Shown piece by piece: positions 24,900-39,800 of a stretch of 64,000 bases of DNA. The first letter of the stretch is position 1, and every line of letters begins with the position of its first letter. Position numbers and translations under genes: made by a program. The notes under the pieces were generated by a model. The model saw nothing but the letters and a program-made list of their open reading frames with translations, ran no database searches and was not told the origin of the DNA. The stretch is from NCBI GenBank assembly GCA_942486035.1, contig CALNXK010000375.1, positions 62,001 to 126,000 on the forward strand, read 5' to 3'. The stretch is from Porites lobata (Eukaryota; Cnidaria; Anthozoa; Scleractinia; Poritidae).

Positions 24900-27800
24900 A
24901 TGACAAATAAGCGTAAGCGCGTTAGTGGAGGCGCTTCCAATGTTGGTACGAAAAGCAATGATAACACAGCTGAAAGCAGCTCAGAAGGACATGATAAAAA
25001 GAGAAGAAAACGTTCCACATCACCAAATACGGATCCCGTAAGTACAATGATTTCAATTACTGGTTTTATGCGCTTTTATCAGCTGTTAACCCGCGTGCAT
25101 GAATAATTTGAATGTCACGGGCTTGTTAACAGTTAAGCTTAATTACATTCGTACACTTATGATTGGAGGGGCATACATTTTACATATACCTTACGATAAC
25201 TAGCTTAATCAAAGATAAAAGTATTTAAGTTTTGGTTTACTTTTTTCACGAAGTATTTTGATAACAATGCTCAATATGTAAAAGTTGACATACACTGTAA
25301 AGTATATTTCGGCCATCATGAATCCCTAGAGGATTAATTTAGTCCAGTTCTGTGGATTGCGTTACAGCGTGCTATCAAACCTCTGGAGATTTCTTTGTAA
25401 CACTTGCATTTAATATATAACAATATTGTCAAGTAAGGCTGAGTATGAGGTGAAGAATTATATATGTAGGTCCTGAAGAATGTTGTCCACTGAGGCCAAA
25501 GGTTGATGTGGACGACAGACTCCAAGATCTGCATAACGCACCTATCAATGTTAATTTTGAGGTGGGGGAGTGGGGTGGTGGTGGAAGGAGTTGGGTAAAG
25601 GCTGGGGATTTGATCTCAAAGCTTTGTTTTGGGTCAAATGCCCGAGGGACATCATAGATCATCATATTTGGTGGAAAGAGAACAAATTCCCCACCCCTCC
25701 AATTTCGGTAAGACTGGAGGTCAGAGGTGTTTCACTGAAAGTAGCAACATACCAACACTCTCTCTTTTCTAAGAGGTATATTTTATTAATTTGTTGAAAA
25801 ATTTAGAAAATTGTGAACTTAAGCCAAAATTTATGCACTGAACTTTTCAGTGGGCAGATAGATGAGATAAAAAAAATGAGCATTTTGAGACTCCCAATTA
25901 AAGTTTTTATTTTATTTTCAAAATATAAGCCAAAAGGGGGCCTAACATATTGACCACTGCATGTAACTGTGACATACAACAATATTATTTGTTTCATTGT
26001 TTTGTTACAAGGCTGATATATGTGCGGAACTGTATGAGACCATCAGAAGTTATAGGGATGAAGAGGGCAGGATTCTTTGTGAATCTTTTATTCGTGCTCC
26101 AAAAAGAAGGTTTGTTGATTGCTTCCTTTTATCAGCACCATAATAATTATTATACTTTAAGGTGGTACAGATAAGTATTAAACAAAAAAACAGAAAATTT
26201 CCTTGTATTTTTCATAATCACAGATTGCAGATTCAGGAAGGTTTTGCAAAAGGTTAAATTAGAATGTTTTTGTTAGTTTGTAACGTAACTATTTTGTCTG
26301 CAAGTAATTTTTAGATCGTCAGATTTTACTGAGGCCTTCTTGATACATGTTTATTTCTCTGACTGTGGGTTTAGTTGTGCATTTTCAACATTGCTGTCTG
26401 AAATTTCCATCAAACAAGTAATTATTTTTACAAATGGTGCTTTTTTGTGTAAGTTCCTTTTTTTCATGGATCCATGCCTGCGTAAAGATATGTATTTTTC
26501 ATTTTTTTATTGTGTAGGAACAGTCCAGAGTACTATGATGTCATTTCTACTCCAATAGATTTGTTGAAGATTCAGGTAAATTGAATGTTAAGGCACTTGA
26601 ATTTTCTTATAAGGTGCCAGGACAGTATGCTGTGATTGACAGAAAATCTATTTTCCAGAAGTTTTGATTTGGAAGGTCATGTTGCCCTTGTTAATAATGT
26701 TAATCTATGTTGACATTGCTTTTAATCAGCAACGGCTGAAAACAGATGAATATGAGGACATTGAGACATTCAGCACTGATGTGTATTTACTGTTTGACAA
26801 TGCTATCAAGTTCTATCAATCTGATGTACAAGAACACAAAGATGCTATTAAACTAAAAGAGGTGTATGAAGCTGCAAAAGCCAGGCTCTGTTCTCAGTTA
26901 GATGAACAAAGTATGTAGCTCTCATTGATCTGTTAATTATGCATATATGTACAGTTTTTATAATAGGCTGATTCAGCAACTGACTGGGAACATCATTTGA
27001 CAACGGGAAAGTGCGTGGAAAAGACTAAACTCAACTTCTGTTGCCCAATTTGCTGCTCTGCTATTGGCCAAGCCAGTTGTTTGATTTGCGTGCCCGGTCG
27101 TCAACTGACGTTCCTTCTGTTGCTAAATCAGCCTAATGAGGCTAGAGAAAAAATAATTGAGTTTGAAGGTATTTTTATATGGTGACTGAACATTTTTTTG
27201 CAAGGATGTAGCTGATGAAAAGCCAAATATGCTTGTTTATTACTCTATCTGGCTTTTTATGTTCATCTTTAAAAATTACTGTATTTCTTCACCTATAAGC
27301 CAAGCGATTTTTTCGGTTTTTGACACAGAATAAATACAGTTGCTGGTTGCATGGTAGTATTAATACACTTCATTGGACCAATTTATTGATATTCACATCT
27401 CTTCATGGGGTTTGTTTTTTTCTTTTGTGTCTGTGTTTTTTTAATTCATTAGGTTTTGTGTTTAGTGAGCCATTTTCCGATGTTTTCTGCAAGATTCGCT
27501 CACTCAAATGGCCTGCTACAATCAAGAATCTCAGTCTCGGCTTATAGCCGATGGTTTTACCCTTTTTTGGCAGCATAAGTCTATTGGAAGGTGTCTCGGC
27601 TGATAGCTGAGAGCATTTTATAGGTGAAGAAATACAATGCATACCCCAAATGATGTCTTTGTTTTCCAGTGCAATTTGAGCTTGGTCTTGCAGTAAGGTC
27701 AAAATCTAAAGCTTTAGGGTCAGTGGTAATTAACCTTTGACAAATGGGATGTTCAAAGCTTACAGCTTTTTTCTTTTTTGTTTTGTTCCAGGAGGAGGCA

Positions 27801-30800
27801 GGGGAATGTCATTTGAGGAAAGCATGGTACAGTAGATGCTGTTTATTTTAAGTCAAAACAAGAGCACTCTTAAAAAAGTGTTAAGTCGAGCTTGTTGCTT
27901 GGAGATTAGATAGCAAATAAGGAGGTGTTTAATTCTGCATGAGGCAGGATTTCTTCTCTAAAAGTTTTTAACGTCCTCCTTTATCGACGGTTGAGTATTC
28001 TTCAGGATGTTTACTTTTACATGGTATTCCACGATTTGCTTCTGAATTGATATAGTATGGTTGTAATATTATTTCATGAAATTCACAGGCCTCAATTCAA
28101 GAGAAATTAAATCATTCCTAAAGAGCAAAAATGTGATGAACATGACAGGTCATTTCAATCATTGCCGGAAAAAAACTGCATGCTCATCTCAAGACTCTTT
28201 TACCTACAATGAACAAAGTTTACAACACCCGACCATTTAGCCTCACCATCTTAGTTTTGCTGAACTTTTACTCAAAAAGATTCTTTTTTTTCCCGACCAC
28301 TGAAGTATTCACTTGTTCTAAAGTAATCGACACTTTCAAGCGATAGAATTTATAGACCGACCCATTCCAGAAAAGCTCGACATCTTTTGAATAATTATGT
28401 TGTTGGTCACATCATGATATTTATGTCCAGTTTCTATGGTCTCCACTAGGAACGCCTGGGACCATGACTTTTCTAGTGATGCGCACACAGGGAAAAAAGA
28501 GAAATGTTTACATCTCAGAGTCTCGCTGTTAAAGCAAGCTCAACTAAGGAGTTTTATGGAAATGGTCTCTTTTCATTAGTGAACAATAAGAAATTAAAAA
28601 GCAACTGAAATTGAAAGTTGAAGACATAGTCGGAAAATACTTGTGACATATATTAAATTATTGAGCTTAGGAATAATACATTACCTGATGAGGCATGGGG
28701 GTAGCTACCTGTATGCATGGTACACACGTGCATACCTGAAAAGGTCAAGGGTAAAAAAAATTAAATGAAATGAATAAAATAAAAAAGAGAGTAATTAAAA
28801 AAGAGAGTGTAAAAATTAAAACAACAACGACAATATATTGCCTCAATTCCGTTTAACTCTATTTGATTCGTTGGAGTATTTTTCGTAAAACAATGGACTG
28901 TTTGTTTTTTTTGACACCCGAAAGTCAGTTTTCAAAACAAAAGACTCTTTTGCGCATCCTCAGAAAGTCGGTTTTTGTTTGAATCTTGAATGATATACTT
29001 AAAGATGCGTGCAGACAGCAAGCAGGATGGTATAAAACGTGAACAAGTTATTTCACCCAGGCCTGTCTTCGCAGTAGACAAAGGAGAGCATGACTACGTC
29101 CATGTGAGTGCTTCTGCCAGTCAAACTTGGAGTTGGGGGGAGGGGGAGGGAGATTTGAAAAATTGTGCATACCTCTGGAAAAATCTTGGCTACACACCTG
29201 TAAGGTCATGTGTAGTAATACTAACATACATTTCATTGTGTTAATATTTTCATTGTTAGCTTGAGTAAGTGCTAATAAAGATTGTTGTTGTTGTTGATGT
29301 TGGAAAGTAAATTTACCACATACAGTGTAGCAGTTGTGCTTACTTATCAGTGCTTAAGATGTGCCAGAGTTTTCTAAGCTTAAAAGTTTTGACAGACATT
29401 GAGTGTTGGGAAATTCTCCTCTTGTTTGAACCAAATGCCAGTTGCTTAAATGTTGCATCTAGTAATTCACTTCTTTAAACCTTTAGATGAAAATGCATGG
29501 CACCTTTGGTGCCATTGTCATCCAGAGTAGACTCTAAACAGTGTCAAAAATTTATAATTGCAGGAAGATGATGATGATGAGGAGGAGAATGAGGATGAAG
29601 GTGATGATGCTGATAGTGTGAGAGGTGATAAGACTGTTAAAGGAACAAGTCTTGGGAAAAGTACAAGTGCAGAGAGAAAGCAAGCTTCTTTTTCTGTAGC
29701 GGCAGCGGGTGAGTGATGATTACTGTGTCTATATCATTCACAGTAATCCTTAAAGTGGAAAGCATGTGGGCCTAATAGATAGTGTGCTGGACTCCAGATT
29801 AAGAGAGTTGGGTCACTGTAATTTCTGCTTGGGCAAGACACTTTACTGTTACAGTGCCTCAGTCCACCCACACCTTAATATTGTTAAAAACGTTGGATAG
29901 CACTATCCACCGGATAAATCAAGGGAAAGATAATTCAATTCATAAGGGAAACCAATGTCATTGCATTATCAACGGGTAAGAGATTTATCTGATGAATAGT
30001 GTTATCCATTTCAAAAGTAGGTTGAGTTTGATCGTCCGGGTGAACGTAGTCCTGAATGGGACTGAAGATGACTATCGCACAGGTTGTCGAAACGTCAGTC
30101 ACTGTCAACAACAACAGTCCTATTCAGGGCTATGTTCATCCAGACGATCAAACTCAACCTACATTTGAAATGACTCCTGGGTTCAAACCTTTCACAGTGT
30201 TAGCCATCTTTTGGACAACTGGGGCCAGGTGTATGAATAGATATGGGCAGAATTAGCCCTACGGGGTAACCCTTTTGAAGGACTGGCATTCCTTCCAGAG
30301 GGGAGTAGAATCATTCCTAGCCACTTTGTGTTACACATGCACTTGAGCTTTTTATGAGAGACCAGTAGCTATTGTCTGTCATAAGTAATCCATGTATGGG
30401 TATCTGTAACAAGGTCTTTAGTTTCAACCACAACCATGTTTCTTGTCCTTTATTTTCTGTTTAGATGATGATGATGATAATGAGTCTACCTCCACTCGAG
30501 ATGATGAAGAGGGTGATTCTGTTTCTAATGTTCTGCTTTATTGTGGTGAGCTTATTAGTGCAGTGCTGGAGATGAAGGACAGCCATGGACGAGTTATCTG
30601 CCAACTTTTTAAAAAGATACCACCGCAAAGTGTAAGTTCTAAACAATGTTGTGCCTTGAACAGAATAGACAACTTGCGTAAGTGGTCCCTATAAAAGTAT
30701 TTGAATTACGGGAACACATGTAAGATAGCTTAAGCCTTGCGTTGTAGATTTTTCCAAAACCTCAAGTTGTTTCTTCTTTTTTGGGATTACAGTAAGGTTA

Positions 30801-33800
30801 AAATGACTCCATAAGTAATGTTTTGACTTGCTTGGCTGACCTTCTCCAGGAAAGTTTGTTTTTCCTGAAGAAGGGCGGGGCACTGAAAAGTGGTGTCCCA
30901 TAACCCAGAGCTGCCTTGGTAGTAGGGTGACCCATTGGGCTACATGTAGCATGTTTCAATTACGAATTGTCTGATGGGAAAGCAAAATTTGCCAAAATAA
31001 AATATAAATGTTAAGGGATTTGTCAGGCCTGCACAACTGCTCAGGGCTAGTAAAACTTCAGCAACAGTGATAATTTTTTAATTTCTTTTCTCCTTGAAGA
31101 GAATCAAAGTAGTCAATGTGTTGATTTGGAGTTGTTTTTACCTCAGTGTAATCCCAAAAAAGAAAAAAATCTTTGATTTTGGAAATGAGAGTTGGAACTT
31201 TCCAAGATACAGTTGACAGTTGTCTGTCACATGCTTGAAAAAGGCTCCACTGACATAGTTTGGTAAAGCACAACTACATGATATGTATGTAGTGATACTT
31301 TGGTATGGATGTAAAGATATATATACACTTCACACTTTGTTTTGCATTGACATTTTTCTCGATGATAAGAAACTGAAGAGCTGGATGGGAGTAACTGTGT
31401 TTTTTTTTCTATTAACAGCTTTATCCAGAATATTATGAAATCATCAAAGAACCTATTGACTTGAAAACTGTGTGCACAAAACTAAGGGTAAGTTAATGAA
31501 ATTACTTATGAAGAAGTTAATTGATGTCTTAAGGAAATTTAAGTGTCATTTTGGTACCATTTTAAGCAGGTTGTTTCTCTTTCTTGGTAGGCCATGCAAC
31601 TATGTACACCATATGGCTACTAATAAAAAAGATTTTTGTCTGGTGGTTGTATAAATAATTTGTACATACAGTAATAATTATTATTATTGTATGTATAGTA
31701 TTGGACTGAAATTTCAGGTGCGGGAAAATCGCCCTTCTGTGTGATAATAGAATATCGTCATTTAATACAGTGTAGACATTTGCATGGATTCTTTGTAACA
31801 TTTTAAATATTCCAAGATGTGGGAGACCTTCATAGTAGATGTTCAAGCAAACTTAAAATGTTTATTTGTGTTGGATGTGCTTCTAAACAAAATTATTGTC
31901 AACCATTGATGATAAAAATCATAGAATATTAAGTAGAATGTGTTTTGTTTTCAGAATAACCAATACACTTCTCTGGAGGAAGCTGAGAGAGACTTGCTGT
32001 TAATGGTAAAAAATGCCCATGCCTTCAATGAACCAGGCTCTCAAGTCTATAAGGTTTGTTATTATAGATAAATTTATTATTCAGAATTCCACTTCTGACA
32101 AGAGAAGAAATTAATAGTATTACTGTTTTATGCAGAGTGAAAGAGATATACAGATTGCTGTACATGTACATCTTATACAAGCTGTGTACTTGCATTAATG
32201 GCACACATAACGTCTGTAACACTTTCCTTATATGCTTGTACATGTTTAATTTGTACTGTTCAAGTCTTTTTTTTTTCATGTAAAGTGGCACTAGTATGCA
32301 GCCAATCATTCTAATTGTTTGTCTAAGAGTCAAAATATTGGAATAAAAGAAGAAGAACAAGGAGTTCAAGCAGTGAAAAGTAGATTTCAAGAGCACAATA
32401 ATATTGTCAATGACCAGAAGGACATATGTGCTCTAAAATTATTACATGAATCTGCTTGTTAATGGCTTGTAAACATAGCAGTGTAATTTCACTACCATAC
32501 ATTTTTAGCCATAATAAATTATATTTTTTCACCCAGTAAAGCAAATTGCTATCCTCATCACTTTGAAATGAAAGCTGGTAGAATGACTGTGAAAAAGTCT
32601 CTAGAGATGAAACTCTTTCTCACCAACTGTTTTTTTTCAGGATGCAACTGCTATAAAGAAGACTATTCATACAAAGAAAGCTGAGATAGATCATGTACTA
32701 ATGGGTGCCAAGTCAAGCAAAAGATTGAAGTAAGTTTGTGTTTAGTTTAAGGCTGTAGATCAGAGTTGTTGTCGCCTGTATGCGGTATCCACTTTTCTGC
32801 CATTACCTATCCACCCTTGCTTTTTTTATTGCTCTTTTTTCAACTTAAGAGTGCCAAGTGTCATGTTGGGCACCATGCAGCTTGTTGCAGGTCTTATCAA
32901 TCCCCCCCACCCCCCTCTTCCATTGGTGACTTGACTTCTAGGGTAACTGATCTAATTATTTCATTTGTAGAGCACGTCGTAGTTCTGGTAAAATGAGCAC
33001 AGCTGTAACAGCACTGTTAAATGAAATAGAAGAATATGGAGAAGAGGGTCTTGACATGCCACAAGAAGAGGCTGAGTTTTACCCAGATGACAGTGTACAT
33101 GGTCAGTTGATTAATCCTACACTCCTCTCACTACCACTGATTCTTAAGCAGAAGCATGGGGTTATAGAGAGGCTCTATTGTCTTGATTATTTTCAATTTT
33201 TCCTTTGATTTTTCTTATATTAATGTCTTACTTTTTGTTACTTTTAGGAGATGAAGAAAGTGTTGGAGGTGCAGATGCAGACAATCCTCTGATGATGTTA
33301 TTCAATGAAGTACACCACTTCACTGATCCAACTGGGCGGGCTTTGTCAGAACCTTTTCTCAGATTGCCATCTAGGAGGTTTGTTTTGTTTTCTTTTTTTT
33401 GTTAATATATACAGAATTTTTAAAATCTGATTACATTTATTTTTGTAAGTATTTCACCTTCATGCAAAACCAATGCAAAGTAAGTTTAAGATCAAACCAG
33501 TGAACTACAATGTAGCTATTGTCACACACATCTGATCTAATATTGTTGTCAGAGTCACCTAATTGTTGAATTTTGCAGGTGATGTTATCTCTTTCACTTG
33601 CTTTACCATTGAGCCTTTTTCACTGATTTGTCTTATTTTTATGTTCAACTCAGAGCATACCCTGATTATTATGAAGTTATCAAGCAGCCCATTGCCTTAT
33701 CCAAAATCAGGTCTCAGATAAAGGTAAGAAAAATCAAACCATAGCTGCCTGCAGTTACAGTTTGTAGGTCAGCCCTATAACCAAAGAAGGTTATTTACTG

Positions 33801-36800
33801 TTTACCATGCATTTATCTTTAGACTGGCCAGTATGAAAGCCTTGAAGAATTGGAGAAAGATATGGATTTGTGCTTTCAAAATGCCCAAACGTACAATGAG
33901 CCCAACTCAATGCTTTACAAGGTATAATATTAACTGCGTAAAATTTTGTCTTATTATAAAACTTGAAATGTTTTTTTGTCTTCCAAATAATTAGTGCAAC
34001 AATAACTCTGAGGTATACATTCTTAGTACGTTAGTAATTCTGTGCATTGTTTAAGTGTTCTCTCCCCACCCCTCCCCCTCCTCTCCACCATAGTCTAATC
34101 ACCCCACCCAATTTGTAACCTTGATTTTGTTTTACAGGATGCTCATAGAATGCAAGAACACATGAAGAAAAAGAAAGCAGAAGTGATGAAATACATGGAA
34201 GAGAAAGGAATTTCTTTGGAGGAATACAAGGTAGTGATTAAGCGTCTTTATGCTAGTAACTTCTAGTGATGTCAACTGTCAAGTGATAGTCTAGTCGTTT
34301 TCGAAGACAAGAAAATGCAGATGAAGAGTATATAAAATGAAAGAGAATAAGGGTTTGTCAATGTCACTGTCACACAGATGAGGTGAAAGCCCTCGGAGGG
34401 TGGTTACTTGCAAGGTTCTCTTGAAAAATAGTATACTGTAAGCTAAAAATAGTATCACTGAATTTTTCTGCTGTGGTTATAACAAGTAATTTTGTCTCAT
34501 AAGTGATTACGTTTAACTGATGAAGGAAAAATGTCTGTACTGTTCCCTTTTTTCATGTTTATTTTAGAGAAAAAAGAAACCCAAAAAAATGGAAACTGAA
34601 CCATCAGCCGCAAAAGAGGAAGCTAGTGCCAGTGTTGTTTACAGAAAACCAAGAACTGAAGTCAGAAAACCCAAGAAGACCAAAAAGACAGAAGAAGTTG
34701 ATCCTATTGTGCTGAGGAAGAGGATGCGCCAGCTTTATAAAGCTGTGGTAAACTATCAGGTAATGGGAAACACATGTCAGCTTTATAATTTGGTTTCTCT
34801 GTCAGTAGCTCAGTTATCATTATTTCATGGTTAATTGCTTCTGAACAGGGCTGTCACTAAGATTTCAAGTTGTCTGATATAATTATGCATTTAGTAGGCA
34901 GGACATTGAACAGCTAGAAAGTTCCTTAATTGGTTCTACATAGTTTTCAATATTTCCTTTTTTTCTCAGTGGTCCGAACATATCTATCTTTGTGGTTTTG
35001 TGGCTTTGTGTGTTCGTATCTGTGTTGCAGGGTGATGCGCCAGTAAGCTTAAGGTTGGAGGTACTATGAGTTGATGCTCGGAACCAATGAGAATGTGGCA
35101 TCTAAACATAATATTTCTAAAGGTCAAACAAATGCACTTTGAGACTGCCTTTTTGGTTCTTCACAATTTTTTCGTCTTTTATTACAGCTAAAGGTGTTTA
35201 CAAGCATAACATTTAAATATCTTTATGATTCAAACACTGCATACAATGATACAGATGTTTAAGAGTTTATATTTTAGTATGGGTGCTGCTTCAAGACATT
35301 TATAACCTAATTCGGCTTTCTTGAATGGTACAACGTATGTACTTTGTTCCAGATTGAAAATCGCAAATCATGTAGTCTGACGCCAGTGGCACATGTGTAT
35401 CTGATTTAGGATGAAAAGGGTAGATTCTTGGTCGGGTTACACTGAGGCTTTCAAAATAGCTCATGCATATTAAAAGTGCCTAGTATGTTGTTCTTTATGA
35501 AATTAGCTGGGGGTCGTGTTTATAGGAGCCAGGGGAGTCCCCCAGCCCTTACTGACAGCCCTGAGGAACAATGCAAATGGCAATTAATAAAGAAACCCTT
35601 TAAATCCTTGTAGGATGAAAACGGAAGATACCTTTCGGCAATATTTGTGGAACTTCCTTCAGCACAGGTTTGGTGCTTTTCAGTTGTGTTTTTATACTTA
35701 GCCTATCCGTAGCTGTTTGAAACTAACCGCTGAAAGTGAAACTGATTGGTGGTGACTTATTTATACAACCATGTTCTTTAACTAGGATTACCCAGATTAC
35801 TATCAAGTGATATCTGAACCTGTCTGCTTGAGCCAGATTGAGAACAACATCAGAGACAACAAGGTAATTGATTGTTATGCTGTGGGATCTACAGTAGCTT
35901 GAGAAAACAGCTGACATTTGGTGATGCTACCACAGGTTTCCCTGCCAAATGACTTCTGAGAAATGAGCGCCGAAATTCCATACTGATGACGCGTCACTAC
36001 CCAGATCTGGGTGGTGTTTCTGATTGGTTAGCAGCATGGGAAATTTGATTCAACTAATCAGAAGCACTACCCAGAACTGGGTAATGATGCGTCATCAGTA
36101 TGGAATTTCTGCATTCGTTTCTGAGACGTCATTTGGCGGAGAAACCAGTGGTAGCATTGCCAAATGTCAGTTGTTTTCTCAGGCTAGATCTACAGATGTA
36201 TTTATAAGTATGAATTCATGCCTACTATAGATATTTTTAAGGGAATAAAGTGGACAAATCTTTACATGTAGATGTGCTTCATTTGTAGCTTTGAACAATT
36301 TTTACATTCAAGTGGACCTTGATAATGAAACAAAAAAAATTACTTGTTTAGAAAATTTTAAACACTCTGTTAGATTTTATGCATTGTAATTTTTTAAGTG
36401 CTATTAGTAGTTTTGAATCCTTTTTTAGCTTTTGTATTTTTAATTCTTTGTTATGTAAATAGTTTTTATTACTTTTAAATTTTTCACACGACCATATCAG
36501 CATTGCTGTAATCTTATTGTGTATAAATAAATGCTTTACTTACTTACTTACCTATTAAATCCAGATTTATGATAGTCATCATTATGGTCCTTAATAGTTT
36601 AGGGCTGGATAACATTTACTTGCCTCTTGTTTTGTGAACTTATACCAATGACACAATGTTTTTTTTATTTATTTCTGTATTCATCGCCACAGTATTCTGG
36701 TGAGGAGGATCTGATGCTAGATTTTGAAGTTATGTTTGACAATGCCAGATATTATAATGAAGAGGCATCTCAAGTCTTCCAGGTTCAGTCCTCATCTTAC

Positions 36801-39800
36801 TGATTCTTTTACTTTAGATTTTCATTAAATTGTTATTACTTGGAAAGTCCACTGCTAGGTAACTCTACCTATTTTGATAAATGAGCTTTAAGTGCTAATG
36901 TCATCCCCCAAAAGTCTTGGTTTTCCTTTCACAAGAGAGAAAACATAACTAGGCATTGATCATGCTGTTTACACATTTTTGGACATTAATTTCATGCTAT
37001 TCAAGACATATGTTGTTTTACATTCTGTAAAATGTTATGAAGTAATAGTAAAAGATTATTATGAAGATGGTAAATGATGGTGCCAAATATCTGGCAACTT
37101 TGGTTGTGAAATTGTTATCCTATTGCAGGTCTGATCTTTTGTCTTGTGTTATATAGGATGCCTGTACTCTGGAGAAAGTGTTGAGGAAGAAAAGAAAATC
37201 ACTTGGTCCAGTTTACCCAGGTTTTTATACATTATAACATTGTCTGATTATGTGTATGTCTGTCAGTATCATAACATTTCCCTTGTAAACTGGATTATTC
37301 TTGATTATTTGCTGACTGGGGATCTGCAATGTAATTGACGTGGTTTTTCAACAGTTACTTCAACAGAGGGAGGCACATCAGCTGGTCAGACAGTACCTGC
37401 CAAACAAGCAACACCCACAAAGTCTGGCAGAATATCGTAAGTTGCACCTACCTTACATTAGGTTTTGTTCATTACTTGCATGGGGGAAACTGGAGATAAT
37501 TTCTGAAAAATACTAAAAGTAATATGGTTTGTTCCATTCCATTTGGGAAGGTTATGTAAGCAGTTTGTTCTCCCCTTAGGTCAAGTTTAAAAAAATTTGT
37601 CAGACACTAACTGACTGATTGTTTGATTATTTGATTGTTTTATTATCTTATAGCACATCATTCGTTTTGAAAAGTTATTGTCAGGTTATATAACCTAATG
37701 ATTGTCTTGTTAAGTGCAAATTTGAGGGTAGTGTTAGACTCAAGTGCAAAGGAAGTGATGTTGTAATTTGCACCAGACAATGGTCAGTGGGAACAGACTG
37801 CCTTCTGTTTAATACCACTCCACTTGGCTGAAGACTACTACTATTGTATCTGATCCTCTTGTGCAAACATTTCTAAATGTCTTTACTGTGTTTATTATTG
37901 GTAAGAGTCACATTGAAGAAGTATCCAGCACAGCAAATTTTTGTTGTATAAACATATCCACCCAAGCCCACTATTGTAGGCCTACATTGTTATCATGTTG
38001 GAAATTTTTTGTAGATCTTCACCTGTGTCAGCTAAGAAGTACAGCCATGTACCGTCAGCAACAAATGAGTTAAAAGAGCTCTGTCGAGAACTGTTTAATG
38101 CTGTTAAAGACTGCACTGTAAGTTATTTTCGTTTGTTGAATCATCGTTTTCCTTATCATCAATGATTGGGGTTATCAAGCAAATATTTTGACTTCAGAAA
38201 ATTGCGTTAAAGCATTCCCTTCAAATGGTTACATTAATTATTTTAGTGTGTTAGTAAATGTTACAGGTACATTGTACAGTGTCTAGATCTCTTAACTTAA
38301 TATGCTTGTTATGATATGTTGCTGTTGTTGTTACTCTTAGGACAGCCATGGAAGACAACTTTGTCTCATTTTCCAGAAGCTGCCTTCAAGAGTGGTGAGT
38401 AAACTGGGAAATGTACTTTGTCAGGAAATAAATGAACAACTCACTTTTGGGCTGGATCCCAGGGCTGTCAAAACGTTTTTAAGTGGCCCGGCTGATGATG
38501 AATAGTAGGCAGCTTTGGAACTGGCACCAAAGGCACAAGTTCTTGAGGGCCAAAGCATCTACGGACATTTTGGAATTTCGAGTCTTGGAAATGCCATCTC
38601 CAGGGGTTTGAAGACGTATTTCTCAACCGCAGATGCCTTGTTGCTTCGTCAGAATACACGCAAGACTGGGAACAATGCCGTCAAAATGTCCCAGACATTT
38701 CACGACACCACATGGTTCGAACGTTTCACAGATCTAAACCTGTTTAATTATGCACTCAATGTCATTCATCATCATTATTCAATGGTACTTTTTTTGTTAG
38801 CAGTGATGGTAGAAGGAGATGAAAGTAGCTGGCTAAGGATAACTAACTAGCCAGCGGTTTTGACCGGCTACCGGCCCTTAATGACAGCCCCGAGATCCTC
38901 AGAACCTGGGTGATTAAACTTAAAGTAATATAGCTTCCTTATCAGGCAAGCAGATTTTGTTTCAGTTAATGGCTACAATTTTTTGTGTTTTATTTGTTTA
39001 TTTATTTAATTATTCATTTTTTCAGGAATACCCAGACTATTACACACTGATAAAGAAGCCAATAGACATGTCCAAGATAAACACTAAACTGTATGGAGAT
39101 CAGTACCAGACCTTGGATGATTTCATGTCAGACTTTCAACTCATGTTTGATAATGCTTGTCGATATAATGAGCCTGACTCACAGGTTTATAAGGTACAGT
39201 GATCAGTTCATAAAATATTGTGACTATCTTATTTTCCAAAATAAGACTGACAACTTTTTACACTTTTTTGGGAGCAAGGGTGGCACAGTGGTGACAGCAC
39301 TCACCTACCACCTTTGGTTCAAATCCAGGGGTCAACACCACATGTGCTCCCAGAGGTTTTTCTTGGGGCCTCCGATTTTTCCGCTCTCCTTAAACACCAA
39401 CCCTTTTAAAATGATTCCAATTCGATCTAGAACACAGACAAATTTCAACGAAATCTTAAGGACTCCTAGGTGCTCCATTGGTAAACAAATTGCAATTTAC
39501 AATACATTTCTTTTGTCATCAAAAGCCTTCGTCAAAAGAGACCCAAAGTGACTTTTGGTTCTTCTTGTAAGTAGCATTCAGACTCATCAGTGAATAATCA
39601 AGAGATGATTACTGCTAATACTCAGTAGGTAAATTTATCCATGACTGATCAATGCTACACAAAATTTAAAGACTGCGTCAGCATTAGCCAGCTAGGGATT
39701 TCCCAGGTAAAGGAAACACATATCACTAGGGATATATGTGTTTCCAAGGTGGGGGAACATGTATCACTAGGCATATGTGTTTCCCAGGTGGGGGAACACA

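Larger units (their letters stand above)
29765..30336 (+). mobile_element. tRNA-derived SINE split by two MITEs (PBRM1 intron 6)
   Basis: The left part (29765-29875) has the A-box-like agtgtgctggactccagatt followed by a 'cttgggcaagacactttact' block; the right part (30222-30336) has 'ggtaacccttttgaaggact' and 'gaggggagtagaatcattcc'. Together they follow the order of a SINE family I associate with stony corals (recalled, not searched). Between the halves sit the MITEs at 29893-30008 and 30009-30172. Confidence 0.55.
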
